Shown here in pieces: positions 1 through 8,813 of a DNA stretch of 19,634 bases. Position 1 is the first letter of the stretch. The number at the start of each line of letters is the position of its first letter. Source of the DNA: Lachnospiraceae bacterium UBA3820 (GTDB lineage: Bacteria; Bacillota; Clostridia; Lachnospirales; Lachnospiraceae); assembly GCA_002369325.1 (NCBI GenBank), contig DFDU01000095.1, positions 1 to 19,634 on the forward strand, in the 5' to 3' direction. A program made the translations under genes and the position numbers. The notes under the pieces are model-generated. The model worked only from the letters and a program-made list of their open reading frames with translations. It made no database searches and was not told where the DNA came from.

Positions 1-32
1 TTGGACAAAAGTTGGACATGGTATGTTAGAAT
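1..32 (+). promoter_or_regulatory. Promoter with GTTGGAC direct repeats before the surface operon
   Basis: The first 32 bases hold TTGGAC (1-6, its leading G would lie just outside the window), a 4-bp AAAA spacer, GTTGGAC (11-17), 9 bp, and then TAGAAT (27-32) preceded by TG at 24-25 (extended -10). No good -35 hexamer is present at 17 bp; the repeats occupy that place, which is typical of an activator-dependent promoter. The same element with identical spacing lies before two other transcription units in the window. Transcription would start near 39, leaving a leader of about 90 nt before the LCP gene. Binding by the response regulator at 13063-13884 is inferred. Confidence 0.65.
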
Positions 33-128
33 TCAAAATTATAAATTGGATACGTATTATTTATACTGAAAAATGTTTGGGATAATATAAAAATTCAATT
101 AATTATAAGTAATTATAAGGGGAGAAAA

Positions 129-1676
129 ATGGAACAAAGATCACAGGTAAAGGGAAGAGAAACAAAAAGGACGGAAAGTAAAATATCAAGAGAAAGGAAA
201 CTGAATCATAAGATTGCAAAGATAGGTATCATTGTTTGTATTATACAGCTCATAGTCAGTGCTGTATTTCTGGTATATACAAAGAAGCTTAAGCTTATAC
301 CGGCATCTTATATGAGCAAGATTACGATTGTATTGGCATTACTGGTTTTTCTTTTTATGATTATGCAACTGTGGAAGGTTACGGGCGTTACGGCAACTTT
401 TCTTTCTTTTATTATAAGTTCATCGCTTTTGATCGGTTGTTTTTATGTGGATTTTACATATGACAAGCTTAAGGGAATGTCAGGTGTAGACACTAAAATT
501 GATAACGTAAATGTTTATGTAAGAAATGAAGATTCAGCAAGAAATATAAACGAGGCCGGAAATTATCAATTCGGAATTCTTACCGATTTGGACAGAGACA
601 ATACAAATACTATTATTCAAAAAATCGAAACTCTTATCGGAAAACAAATTACCATAACAGAATATGCAAGCGCTGATGAATTGATTCAGTCGCTTTATGA
701 TAACAACACACAGGCAGTTATTCTTAATGATGCATATATCGGCTTTGTTAAGAGTACAGAAGGTTATGAGGATGTTGAAAGCAAAATAAGAGTTGTTTAC
801 AATATGAGCTTTAAATCCGAAATTACGACACAGGAAAATGTGCCGGATGAATACCTTGATGAGGAAAACGGCAACGTATTTACCGTTTTGTTGAACGGTG
901 TTGATACAAGGGGAAGCACCATTTCGAACAGTAACAGTGATACAAATATTTTGATGACCGTTAATATGGATACTCATCAGATACTTATGATAAGCACACC
1001 GAGAGATTTTTATGTGCCGTTATCCATTTCAAACGGCGCAAGGGATAAGCTTACTCATTCCGGAGCATATGGAATAGATGTAACCATGGATACATTGGAG
1101 ATGCTTTATGGTGTAAATGTAGAGGATTATGTAAGAATCAATTTTGACGGATTTATAGATGTTATTGATGCACTCGGAGGAATAACAGTTTATTCGGATT
1201 ATGACTTTGAAGGCTTTGACAATGATGTGGTAAATATGACTTATCAATTCCATCAGGGCTATAATGAAGTGAACGGTAGACAGGCACTTTTGTTTGCAAG
1301 AGAACGACACGCTTTTGCTGCGGGAGACAGACAGCGCGGTAAGAATCAGATGGCAGTTATTGAGGGTATTGTAAATAAGGCATCAAGTCCTCAGATTCTC
1401 AAGAATTATACGAGTATTTGGAATGAGGTTTCGGACTGCGTTGTAACCAGTATGTCCTATGATGAGATAGCTGATTTTGTAAGAAAGCAGCTTGATGATG
1501 GAATAGAGTGGGATATCGTAAAATATAGTGTAACAGGTTCCGATTCAATGTCAACGGCTTATTCAACGGGAAGCGCACAGGTATATGTTATGATACCGGA
1601 CGAAAATTCCGTTAATCAGGCAAAGGAATATTTGAGACAGATTTATTCAGGGGAAAAGGTTGTTATACAGGAATAA
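129..1676 (+). CDS. LytR-CpsA-Psr (LCP) family glycopolymer transferase
   Basis: LCP proteins transfer undecaprenyl-linked glycopolymers (teichoic acids, capsule or other polysaccharides) to peptidoglycan on the outer face of the membrane. This 515-residue protein has a basic cytoplasmic tail, three predicted membrane helices (about 30-51, 63-82, 86-108), an accessory region of about 121-235 like that of CpsA-type members, and the LCP catalytic domain at about 250-410. In that domain I see LLNGVDTRG, SNSDTNILMTV, ISTPRDFYV, the INFDGFIDVIDALGGI stretch and the RERHAFAAGDRQRG segment (R391, R393), which correspond to the conserved Asp/Arg residues that bind the lipid pyrophosphate. The start is set by AAGGGGAG a few bases before ATG 129. 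It is the first gene of a five-gene operon; the next gene begins 15 bp after its stop. The family call is firm; the polymer is unknown. Confidence 0.93.
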   Translation: MEQRSQVKGRETKRTESKISRERKLNHKIAKIGIIVCIIQLIVSAVFLVYTKKLKLIPASYMSKITIVLALLVFLFMIMQLWKVTGVTATFLSFIISSSLLIGCFYVDFTYDKLKGMSGVDTKIDNVNVYVRNEDSARNINEAGNYQFGILTDLDRDNTNTIIQKIETLIGKQITITEYASADELIQSLYDNNTQAVILNDAYIGFVKSTEGYEDVESKIRVVYNMSFKSEITTQENVPDEYLDEENGNVFTVLLNGVDTRGSTISNSNSDTNILMTVNMDTHQILMISTPRDFYVPLSISNGARDKLTHSGAYGIDVTMDTLEMLYGVNVEDYVRINFDGFIDVIDALGGITVYSDYDFEGFDNDVVNMTYQFHQGYNEVNGRQALLFARERHAFAAGDRQRGKNQMAVIEGIVNKASSPQILKNYTSIWNEVSDCVVTSMSYDEIADFVRKQLDDGIEWDIVKYSVTGSDSMSTAYSTGSAQVYVMIPDENSVNQAKEYLRQIYSGEKVVIQE

Positions 1677-1691
1677 AAGGGGAGAAGATAA

Positions 1692-2390
1692 ATGAGTAAA
1701 TTAAGAGAAAACCCGTATGGTGAAAATGAAACTAAAAATGATTCTTATCATGAATCAAGACTTATGAAAGTTACATACAGAGAAATAATAAGATGGGTTG
1801 CTTTTATCGCATTGTTTGGATTGTCTGTTTGGACATTTTTAAAATCAGGTCCGGGTGTAAGAACTATATACTCGAATCCGGATTACAAAAGAGAAACTTT
1901 ATTTGGAGTTGTCCTTGCTTTTATCGCAATATTGCTCTTTACCGTTACATTTTTCATACTCGCATATGCGACACCGGGTGTATTCAAATCATTATTAAAG
2001 AAAAAAACCAAGAGATTGTCACATGTACCGGATCCGAACAGAGCACAAAGAGTTTTCGGAAACATTATATGCTTTGTATTTGCGATTTTGTTTATCACGA
2101 TTTTGGTAGTTGCAGGTGTAGAGGGAAGATATGCAGGCATGAATTACCTTGGCATGTGGGGAAGATTTATCCTGGTTCTTTTTCCGCTTGCTCTATGGAA
2201 TGAGTTTTATTTATCGAACATACTTTTTACAAAAACGAATTTTTTTAATAATTGGGTAAAAATGGCATCGGGAACTGCTCCCCAAACGGAGTACCATGAA
2301 GCTCAATGGACCAACAGAAAAAGAAAGAATTTTATTCTTACGCCAATTGATTCGCTTTTGCTGGCACTTATTTTTTGGTTTGTTATTTAG
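1692..2390 (+). CDS. Five-helix integral membrane protein, unknown function
   Basis: I do not recognise this 232-residue protein. It has a polar N-terminus of about 30 residues, hydrophobic segments at about 32-50, 70-94, 121-142, 155-175 and 218-232, a basic loop at 100-112 (KKKTKRLS) and a polar loop at 190-212 (EYHEAQWTNRKRK). The C-terminus ends inside the last hydrophobic segment. There is no signal peptide and no recognisable catalytic motif. AAGGGGAG precedes ATG 1692. It sits between the LCP gene and the CotH-family gene with gaps of 15 and 28 bp, so it is almost certainly co-transcribed. A role in surface polymer assembly or export is inferred from position only. Confidence 0.85.
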   Translation: MSKLRENPYGENETKNDSYHESRLMKVTYREIIRWVAFIALFGLSVWTFLKSGPGVRTIYSNPDYKRETLFGVVLAFIAILLFTVTFFILAYATPGVFKSLLKKKTKRLSHVPDPNRAQRVFGNIICFVFAILFITILVVAGVEGRYAGMNYLGMWGRFILVLFPLALWNEFYLSNILFTKTNFFNNWVKMASGTAPQTEYHEAQWTNRKRKNFILTPIDSLLLALIFWFVI

Positions 2391-2418
2391 AATTGGAATT
2401 GATGTGGAGGAAATATAG

Positions 2419-5094
2419 ATGAACAGAAAAACACTGATTGGTATGATCATAGTGCTTGTTGCTGCCGGAATGGCCACGTTCATAGGGCTGCTTATATTGT
2501 CAAAGCATAGAGGCTCGACGAAGGAAAATAATTATGCAGGCGAAGAAACAGTTACAGAGGATTCATACAAAAGCGTGGATTTTGGAAAACTTTATGATGA
2601 CGGAAAGCTTGATGGTCTTGAAGATGTTACTGTTGAAAAGGGAGAAAACGGTGGGCTTATGATAAGCGGTAAGGCTTCCGATATCAACAATATTAAGCTT
2701 ACGATTGCCGGTGTCTTTGAATTTGATGATAATCCCGTAGCAAGAATATCACTTGATGCGATATCCGGGCATGGTGCTAAGGTTGAAGCTTTCGTATATC
2801 TTGACGGTGAAAAAAAAGCGGCTGCGGAATATAAAATAAGAGAATGCCTAAAAGAGGATGAATTGCCTGAGGATATCGAATTCTTTACAGAGCCCGATGA
2901 GGGTCTTGGCTGGGATACAAAGGGTGATGTAACAAGACTTGTGCTTGATAAGAACCTTAAGGGAAGACATAAAGCAAGTCTTGCATTTAAGGTTGATTCC
3001 AAGGATGATAATGATGAGACCACAATACTTTTAAGAAGTATAGAATTTGCCGAAAGTTCAATTCCGGTGCTTTATTTTGAGCTTGACGAAAACAAGGGAA
3101 GCATAAGGGATATGAACATAAGCGTGGATAAATCCGCAGAATGCAGCGGAAGTCTGAATCTCCTTATACCGGAAGGATATGATTGCGAGTATCTGGATGG
3201 AAAGGTAGAATCGGCTGATTCTTTAGATGTTAAATACATCAGGGGAAGAGGAAATTCAACATGGATTGGCTCTCCGAAGAAGCCGTATAAATTTAAGCTT
3301 GAAGAAGCTTATGATTTCTTTGGAATGGGTAAAAACAAAAGCTGGGCTTTGATAGCTAATTCCTTTGATGATTCTATGGTCAGAAACAGAATCACATATT
3401 GGCTCGGTTCACAGCTCGGTCTTTCCTATACGCCGCAATGTGTTACAGTAGAGCTTGTATTAAATGACAGATATTACGGAACATATTCTCTTTCGGAAAC
3501 AGTGGGAATAGGTGAAGGAAGAGTAGAAATAGACGAGCTTTCGGATGAGGATGAAAAGGAACCGGATATTACGGGTGGTTATATTATTTCTGCGGGATCT
3601 ATTGCAGACGAAGAAGAGGAAGCTAAGTTCTATACCCAAAACGGTATGCTTTTTATAAATGACGAACCGAATGCCATAGACGAAGGAACAGGGGAGCAGA
3701 TTGATTATATAAGAGATTATGTACAACAGACTGAAGATGTTATTTGCAGTGACGATTTTAAGGATAAAAACGGTAAATCTTATACCGAATATATAGATAT
3801 TGATTCCATGATAAATTATTGGTGGGTTCAATGTTTTTCAAGTAATCCGGATGCGTTTGTTACATCAAGTACATTTTTTTATAAGGAACGGGGCGGAAAG
3901 CTTTACTTCGGACCGCTTTGGGATTTTGACTATGCATGGGGCAACAGAACTTACAACGGACCATCCGAAAGACCTGTTGACAGATTTGAACAGGTTGATT
4001 CAAGTATGGAAATTCAATACCTCTGGTATCATAAGCTTATGAATGATCCGGAATATGTTGAGGCTATGAAGGAAAGCTGGAAGGAAGTTGATGCAAAGCT
4101 TGAAGAACTTACCAAAGACGGCGGTATCATTGATCAATATTATGATGAGATAAAAACGTCGGCATATTATAATTACGAGAGATGGAATTACAGTTTATTG
4201 GATGCAATTTCAAGAGAAGAAGGAAATAACTCTTTATTGGATTTCGAACTTGAAGATAACTATGACTTTAAAGCTGAAATTGAGTACCTGAAGGATTGGA
4301 TTAATCGCAGAAGAGAGTGGATTAACGAAAATTTTGATGATTTTGATAATATTGTTTCCAGAGCCACATTTATGGTTGATGATGAGGAATTGATATATTT
4401 CGACGTGGTAAACGGTGGTGTAATGTTAGATCTTCCGGAAGCTCCGGAAAAGGAAGGACAGGTGTTTATCGGTTGGTTTACGGAAGACGGAGAGGAATTT
4501 GACGGAGAAACAAATGTAAGAAATGATATTACACTCTATGCGAAATATATAGACAAAGATAAGGCGATAAAGGCAGAAAAGATTTTCTTTGATGATTATG
4601 CTCCGGTACGCTCGAGCATTATCGACGAATTCGTCCCTCAAATTATTGCATATCCTTCAGATGCTCAGGATAAAACAATTAAGTGGACTTCGTCTGATGA
4701 AAGTCTTGCTGTTGTTGATGAAAAAGGTATTGTTTCGATAAAAAAAGAGGGAACGGTGGAAATTACGGCAACTTTGGAAAACGGTTATTCTACATCTTAT
4801 AATTTAATAATTAAAGATTTAGATAATGAAGAAATGACGGATTATTCAAATGCCGAGTATATGCTTGAGACGAGTGAAATAAATATCAGCGTTGGTGAAA
4901 TGGCACAGATTAAAGTGATTTCAGATCCACCGGAAGCGATGAAATCCTGTACATACGAAGCAGAAGACGAAAGCATCGTAAAGATGGAAGATTACGGTAT
5001 TTTAATCGGACAAAAGCCGGGTACAACATTTGTTAAGGTAACGGAAGGTGTTTCGGGTAAAGAGCTTATATGCAAGGTTACGGTTAGTGAGTAA
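2419..5094 (+). CDS. Membrane-anchored CotH kinase family protein with Flg_new and Ig-like repeats
   Basis: CotH-family proteins are atypical protein kinases, first known from phosphorylation of spore coat proteins; many bacterial members are extracellular. This 891-residue protein begins with a short basic stretch and one membrane helix (about 5-27) with no lipobox cysteine, so it should be anchored with the rest outside. Residues about 50-210 form an unrecognised, probably beta-rich region. The CotH domain spans about 215-580 and carries the family signature RGRGNSTW (275-282), KKPYKFKL just after it, and GPLWDFDYAWGN (498-509, the DFD metal-binding motif with D502 and D504). Then follow one Flg_new/InlB-type repeat (about 650-712, with GWFTEDG) and two Ig-like domains of Big_2 type (about 730-800 and 818-891). 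GTGGAGG precedes ATG 2419. The kinase-fold assignment is strong; substrate and function here are unknown. Confidence 0.9.
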   Translation: MNRKTLIGMIIVLVAAGMATFIGLLILSKHRGSTKENNYAGEETVTEDSYKSVDFGKLYDDGKLDGLEDVTVEKGENGGLMISGKASDINNIKLTIAGVFEFDDNPVARISLDAISGHGAKVEAFVYLDGEKKAAAEYKIRECLKEDELPEDIEFFTEPDEGLGWDTKGDVTRLVLDKNLKGRHKASLAFKVDSKDDNDETTILLRSIEFAESSIPVLYFELDENKGSIRDMNISVDKSAECSGSLNLLIPEGYDCEYLDGKVESADSLDVKYIRGRGNSTWIGSPKKPYKFKLEEAYDFFGMGKNKSWALIANSFDDSMVRNRITYWLGSQLGLSYTPQCVTVELVLNDRYYGTYSLSETVGIGEGRVEIDELSDEDEKEPDITGGYIISAGSIADEEEEAKFYTQNGMLFINDEPNAIDEGTGEQIDYIRDYVQQTEDVICSDDFKDKNGKSYTEYIDIDSMINYWWVQCFSSNPDAFVTSSTFFYKERGGKLYFGPLWDFDYAWGNRTYNGPSERPVDRFEQVDSSMEIQYLWYHKLMNDPEYVEAMKESWKEVDAKLEELTKDGGIIDQYYDEIKTSAYYNYERWNYSLLDAISREEGNNSLLDFELEDNYDFKAEIEYLKDWINRRREWINENFDDFDNIVSRATFMVDDEELIYFDVVNGGVMLDLPEAPEKEGQVFIGWFTEDGEEFDGETNVRNDITLYAKYIDKDKAIKAEKIFFDDYAPVRSSIIDEFVPQIIAYPSDAQDKTIKWTSSDESLAVVDEKGIVSIKKEGTVEITATLENGYSTSYNLIIKDLDNEEMTDYSNAEYMLETSEINISVGEMAQIKVISDPPEAMKSCTYEAEDESIVKMEDYGILIGQKPGTTFVKVTEGVSGKELICKVTVSE

Positions 5095-5137
5095 TATAAT
5101 TGCAGTATAAGTCCGGAAAACAGATTTGGAGGATGAA

Positions 5138-6544
5138 ATGACATTTAGTTCAGTAGTATTTTTATTTATGTTTCTGCCTGTTACATTTATTCTTTATGCG
5201 CTTATAAGACAGAAAACAGTACGTAATATTATTTTGATTATTGCAAGCTTATTCTTCTATGCATTCGGTGAACCGGTAGCTGTTATAATCATGATTATAT
5301 CGATTATATTCAATTATGTTTTCGGTCGTATGGCAGCAGGAGAAAAGCATGACAAATTAGCGGTTTTATTGGGAGTCCTTGTAAATATAGGACTCCTTAT
5401 AGCATATAAATATACGGGCTTTTTTGCGACTGTTATAAATGATGTTACCGGGCTTTCGATTCCCGTACCGCATATAAGACTGCCTATAGGTATTTCGTTC
5501 TTTACATTTCAGGGATTAAGTTATGTAATTGATGTTTACAGAAATAAGACTCTTGTTCAGAAAAACTTTTTTTACGTGCTTTTGTATATATCTTTTTTCC
5601 CACAGCTTATAGCAGGTCCTATAGTAAGATATGAGGATATCGCCAGGCAGATTGAAGAAAGAGAGTTTAATATCGACAGGGTGAGTCGGGGTATAAACAG
5701 GTTCATCGTGGGACTCGGAAAAAAGGTGCTTATAGCAAATCAAATGGGTTATATGGCTGATATGGTATTTGGCTTTGCACCTTCATCCCTTGGAATGGGT
5801 TCGGCATGGCTTGGTGCAGTTTGTTATACATTCCAGATTTTCTTTGATTTTTCAGGATACAGTGATATGGCTATAGGTCTCGGATGTATGTTTGGATTTG
5901 ATTTTCGCGAAAATTTCAATTATCCTTTTATCGCACCGAATATTCAAAAGTTCTGGGGACGTTGGCATATATCTCTTTCAAGCTGGTTTAAGCAGTATGT
6001 TTATATACCTATGGGTGGAAGTGAAGGAAGCAGAGCAAAAACAACATTCAATAAGTTCTTTATATTTTTTCTTTCGGGATTTTGGCATGGTGCGAACTTC
6101 ACATTTATAGTTTGGGGACTTATACATGGCTTTTGCCAGATGCTTGAGACTTACCAGATTATTCCGACAAAAAAGAAGTGGTTTAAGCCTATCGGTCATA
6201 TATACACCATGCTCGTTGTAATAGTGGCATTTGTAATATTCAGGGCGGATACGCTGACTCAGGGTCTAGGTATGATAGCGCATATGTTTAACGGCGCTGC
6301 AGGCGATGCGGCTGTAAATGCAAAGATTTTTTCATGCGTGACAAATCTTTTCATAATATCGTTTATATTTGCGGTATTTTGCTCGACACCTGTCTTTAAG
6401 GTGATTAAGGAAAAAATTGATAAGACAAAAATGGCTTCTTTATGCAGTTATGTGGCTTATTCCGGTTCGCTTGTTTTGTTTTTACTCTCGATTTTGTCTC
6501 TTGTATCAAACGGATATAATCCGTTTATATACTTCAGATTTTAA
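5138..6544 (+). CDS. MBOAT family membrane-bound O-acyltransferase (AlgI/DltB-like)
   Basis: MBOAT proteins move an acyl group, often acetyl or D-alanyl, across the membrane and pass it to an extracellular polymer. This 468-residue polytopic protein has the family landmarks: an N-terminal FLFMFLPVTF helix, the PIGISFFTFQGLSYVIDVYR segment, FPQLIAGPIVRY, the FWGRWHISLSSWFKQYVYIPMGG loop, and GFWHGANFTFIVWGLIHG with the catalytic histidine at H317. I chose ATG 5138 rather than an upstream TTG at 5126, because the ribosome binding site GGAGG (5129-5133) lies within the longer version. It is the fourth gene of the operon, and the following gene encodes the periplasm-side partner usual for AlgI-type systems. 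O-acetylation of a surface glycan is the most likely role; the acceptor cannot be read from the sequence. Confidence 0.93.
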   Translation: MTFSSVVFLFMFLPVTFILYALIRQKTVRNIILIIASLFFYAFGEPVAVIIMIISIIFNYVFGRMAAGEKHDKLAVLLGVLVNIGLLIAYKYTGFFATVINDVTGLSIPVPHIRLPIGISFFTFQGLSYVIDVYRNKTLVQKNFFYVLLYISFFPQLIAGPIVRYEDIARQIEEREFNIDRVSRGINRFIVGLGKKVLIANQMGYMADMVFGFAPSSLGMGSAWLGAVCYTFQIFFDFSGYSDMAIGLGCMFGFDFRENFNYPFIAPNIQKFWGRWHISLSSWFKQYVYIPMGGSEGSRAKTTFNKFFIFFLSGFWHGANFTFIVWGLIHGFCQMLETYQIIPTKKKWFKPIGHIYTMLVVIVAFVIFRADTLTQGLGMIAHMFNGAAGDAAVNAKIFSCVTNLFIISFIFAVFCSTPVFKVIKEKIDKTKMASLCSYVAYSGSLVLFLLSILSLVSNGYNPFIYFRF

Positions 6545-6559
6545 GAGGAGGAAAAAAAT

Positions 6560-8032
6560 ATGAGAAAAGGTTTTAAAATAGTTTATTCTTTTATATTTTT
6601 AATTATTTGTGCACTTCCTCTTTGCCTTATGCCGTTTGTAAAAAACAATGCCAAGATAGAAAAAAGGGAATTGAACAAGCTTCCGTCGTTTGTATCGGAT
6701 GGTAGGCTCAATATAGATTTTTCGAGTCAGTTCGAAGCGTGGTTCAATGACAGAATACCTTTCAGATCACAGCTTCTATCTACAGCTAATATTATAAAAG
6801 GTGAGGCTCTTCATACCCCGACTTCCAATGTTATAGTCGGAAAAGACGGTTGGCTTTTCTATGAAAGTGAGGGCGATGATTATATGAATACCAACGCACT
6901 CACTGATAACCAGGTCAGTGCGATTGCCGTAACGCTTTCTTTGATAGAGGAAAATATATCAAATAAGGGCGGCAGATTTTTATTTGTCCCGATGCCTAAT
7001 AAGGCTTCCGTTTATGGCGAATATATGCCGTCATCATATGAAAAGGCCGATGAAAATAATCTTACGAGGGTTATGGATAAGGTAAACGAGCTTGGAGTTA
7101 ATTATGTTGACATGAATGCTGTTATGACGGCCAATAAAGATAAGGGTGTTTACCACAGGAGAGATTCGCACTGGAATTATCAGGGTGCTCTTATCGGATA
7201 TAATGCCATTATGGATGGTCTTGGAAAAGAGCATAAGACTTATGAAAATGCCGGATATACCAAAAGAAAGGATTGGCGCGGAGACCTTGATAAGCTCTTA
7301 TATCCTGTCGGCGGATTTATGGATTACCAATATTATTATGACATAGATTATGATAATTTCGCTTTTATGACACCTGCGAGGGTTACGGATAATAAAGCTC
7401 AGCTTGAAATCTTTATGAGTGATAAGGAATTGGGAGATGAGCTTATTGTAACATCTAACAGACAAACCGGTGATGACAGTTCTTTATATATGGTGCGTGA
7501 TTCATTCGGACGTGCTCTTTTGCCGTTTATGATTGATAATTACGCCAATGCAACCTTTAAGAGAACTGATTGTCCGGATGTAAACTCGATTTCCGGGAAT
7601 TGCGACCTTGTATATGAGATAGTCGAAAGAAATCTCGGAAGGATAATTGGTACGGCACCGTTTATGTATGCACCGCTAAGAGAAAACTCATTTGGAGAGG
7701 GAGAGGATACAGATGAAAATGCTCTTGCGATTTGCGATGTACTTGGTTATGGTATCAGAATATACGGTGGAATTAACGACGGTGCCGAAATTGAAAACGG
7801 AAGAGTGTATGTAAGGCTTGAAAATGAAAGTGATACATATACCTTTGAAGCATTTCCTATATACGAGAAGGAACTGATAGAAAAAAGGGGGGAGAAGCTT
7901 CCCGATGATATAACGGGAAAGGTCGGATTCTCAGCTATATTATCAAATGAGTATGAATGGTCGGGCAGATATGATTTATATATTATCTGTGGTGGCAAAT
8001 CGTATGAAGCGGGAAGTGTGGATATAAAGTAA
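6560..8032 (+). CDS. AlgX/AlgJ-like SGNH (DHHW family) protein, O-acetylation partner
   Basis: This 490-residue protein has an N-terminal hydrophobic segment (about 7-28), so it is secreted or anchored. The family resembles the AlgX/AlgJ SGNH-hydrolase fold that works with MBOAT proteins to put acetyl groups on extracellular polysaccharides. Visible motifs are GKDGWLFYE, FVPMPNKASVYGEYMP, RRDSHWNYQGA with the D-x-H pair at D202 and H204, and MVRDSFGRALLP with the likely nucleophile S315. The family name motif DHHW appears here as DSHW, which keeps the Asp and the following His. About 100 C-terminal residues after the SGNH core form an additional domain I do not recognise. AGAGGAGG precedes ATG 6560, 15 bp after the MBOAT stop codon. 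It is the last gene of the operon, followed by a terminator. Confidence 0.87.
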   Translation: MRKGFKIVYSFIFLIICALPLCLMPFVKNNAKIEKRELNKLPSFVSDGRLNIDFSSQFEAWFNDRIPFRSQLLSTANIIKGEALHTPTSNVIVGKDGWLFYESEGDDYMNTNALTDNQVSAIAVTLSLIEENISNKGGRFLFVPMPNKASVYGEYMPSSYEKADENNLTRVMDKVNELGVNYVDMNAVMTANKDKGVYHRRDSHWNYQGALIGYNAIMDGLGKEHKTYENAGYTKRKDWRGDLDKLLYPVGGFMDYQYYYDIDYDNFAFMTPARVTDNKAQLEIFMSDKELGDELIVTSNRQTGDDSSLYMVRDSFGRALLPFMIDNYANATFKRTDCPDVNSISGNCDLVYEIVERNLGRIIGTAPFMYAPLRENSFGEGEDTDENALAICDVLGYGIRIYGGINDGAEIENGRVYVRLENESDTYTFEAFPIYEKELIEKRGEKLPDDITGKVGFSAILSNEYEWSGRYDLYIICGGKSYEAGSVDIK

Positions 8033-8111
8033 ACGGGGTAGTGAGGATTTATAATAAACCATTTGGAGTTATGTGTTGCAGGTTATTATATAAATTAAAT
8101 GATAAAAAACA

Positions 8112-8155
8112 AGGTGTCGCCCGATGCATTTTGCATCATATGGGCGACACCTGTT
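8112..8155. terminator. Bidirectional intrinsic terminator
   Basis: AGGTGTCGCCC (8112-8122) pairs with GGGCGACACCT (8142-8152), and inside it GATGCA (8123-8128) pairs with TGCATC (8132-8137), with a small bulge at 8138-8141. GTTTTT follows on the plus strand, and on the minus strand the stem is followed by TTGTTTTTTATC. It therefore ends both the surface operon and the convergent lipoprotein gene. Confidence 0.9.
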
Positions 8156-8175
8156 TTTAAGGGTTTGATAGAGTT

Positions 8176-8688
8176 TTATTGTGCCGGAAATAATGCGGCA
8201 CCTGTTACAACACCGTTGTCTGTATATATGACAACCGATGAAGTTCCTATAGTATAGTTTAACATATTTTCATCCTCGGATTCAGGAGTACCGAAGGCTT
8301 CCTTGACCGAGTCCGTTGAATCCCCTTTTTTAATCTTTCCGCATATCGATGCATCACTGTTGCCGTTCATGGATAATGCGATATTTACTATTGAACCGTC
8401 TCTTTCAAGCTTGGTTACTTCGATTCCTTCATAGAAGTAAATCGTTGTAACGTAATCACCGCCGTCACATGGTTGAATAGTTTCGGAAGGCGCTGTTTCA
8501 TTTCCCAGCTTATCTTTTATCGCATCAAAGTTGCTTCCCATAACAATGTCTGTACCATTATAAGAAAGATAAGCTTCAGAGGATGCTTCGTTTGCATCTT
8601 TTTTGTCTTTATCCTTTCCGCAACCGCAAAGTGATGCTGCAAGGATAAAACATAATACTGTCAACAGATGTGTTTTTTTGATTTTCAT
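8176..8688 (-). CDS. Small secreted lipoprotein with two related repeats
   Basis: This 170-residue protein starts with a clear lipoprotein signal peptide: KIKK, a hydrophobic core, and the lipobox LCGC with the lipidated cysteine at C23. After a charged linker (KDKDKKDANE) there are two similar halves, each opening with a short G-S/T-x-x-D-x-(I/V)-K-x-x-(L/F)-G segment: VMGSNFDAIKDKLG near 49-62, and KKGDSTDSVKEAFGTPE in the second half. This pattern resembles BLIP/SmpA-like small lipoproteins, but I cannot name a family with confidence. AAAGGA lies upstream of the start. It is transcribed away from the lysozyme operon under an identical regulatory element, so it probably belongs to the same response: a surface-exposed inhibitor, sensor partner or envelope factor (inference). 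Confidence 0.85.
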   Translation of the reverse strand: MKIKKTHLLTVLCFILAASLCGCGKDKDKKDANEASSEAYLSYNGTDIVMGSNFDAIKDKLGNETAPSETIQPCDGGDYVTTIYFYEGIEVTKLERDGSIVNIALSMNGNSDASICGKIKKGDSTDSVKEAFGTPESEDENMLNYTIGTSSVVIYTDNGVVTGAALFPAQ

Positions 8689-8723
8689 TTTTGTAATCCT
8701 TTCATAAATTAATATTTTTAATT

Positions 8724-8756
8724 ATTGTATCATGGCCTGCCCAACAAAAGTCCAAC
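8724..8756 (-). promoter_or_regulatory. Lipoprotein promoter with SARP-like heptamer repeats
   Basis: Read on the minus strand: GTTGGAC (8750-8756), TTTT, GTTGGGC (8739-8745), 9 bp, then TACAAT (8724-8729) with an extended TG. The spacing is identical to the elements at 1-32 and 8795-8827. It forms one arm of a perfect 22-bp inverted repeat with the divergent promoter. Confidence 0.65.
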
Positions 8757-8813
8757 AAATAAGGTGTATTTTTAATATTTTTTATTTTTGGTTTGTTGGA
8801 CTTTTGTTGGGCA
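8738..8813. repeat. Perfect 22-bp inverted repeat formed by divergent promoter elements
   Basis: Bases 8738-8759 are the exact reverse complement of 8792-8813, with a 32-bp AT-rich centre. The arms contain the paired GTTGGRC heptamers of the two divergent promoters, so the symmetry is explained by two copies of one binding site facing opposite ways. Confidence 0.9.

Noticed and set aside
534..977. Minus-strand open frame of 147 codons inside the LCP gene
   Set aside because: It lies opposite a strongly conserved gene, has no ribosome binding site or recognisable family, and looks like a codon-bias shadow. The same applies to the other antisense frames under the long genes.
1793..2203. Second plus-strand frame of 136 codons inside the membrane protein gene
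   Set aside because: It overlaps a well-formed gene that has a good ribosome binding site and membrane helices, and its Cys-rich translation resembles no family.
8738..8813. Perfect 22-bp inverted repeat as transposon ends or a terminator hairpin
   Set aside because: No transposase or target duplication is present, the centre is a gene-free 32 bp, and both arms are explained by matching promoter elements with -10 boxes facing outward.
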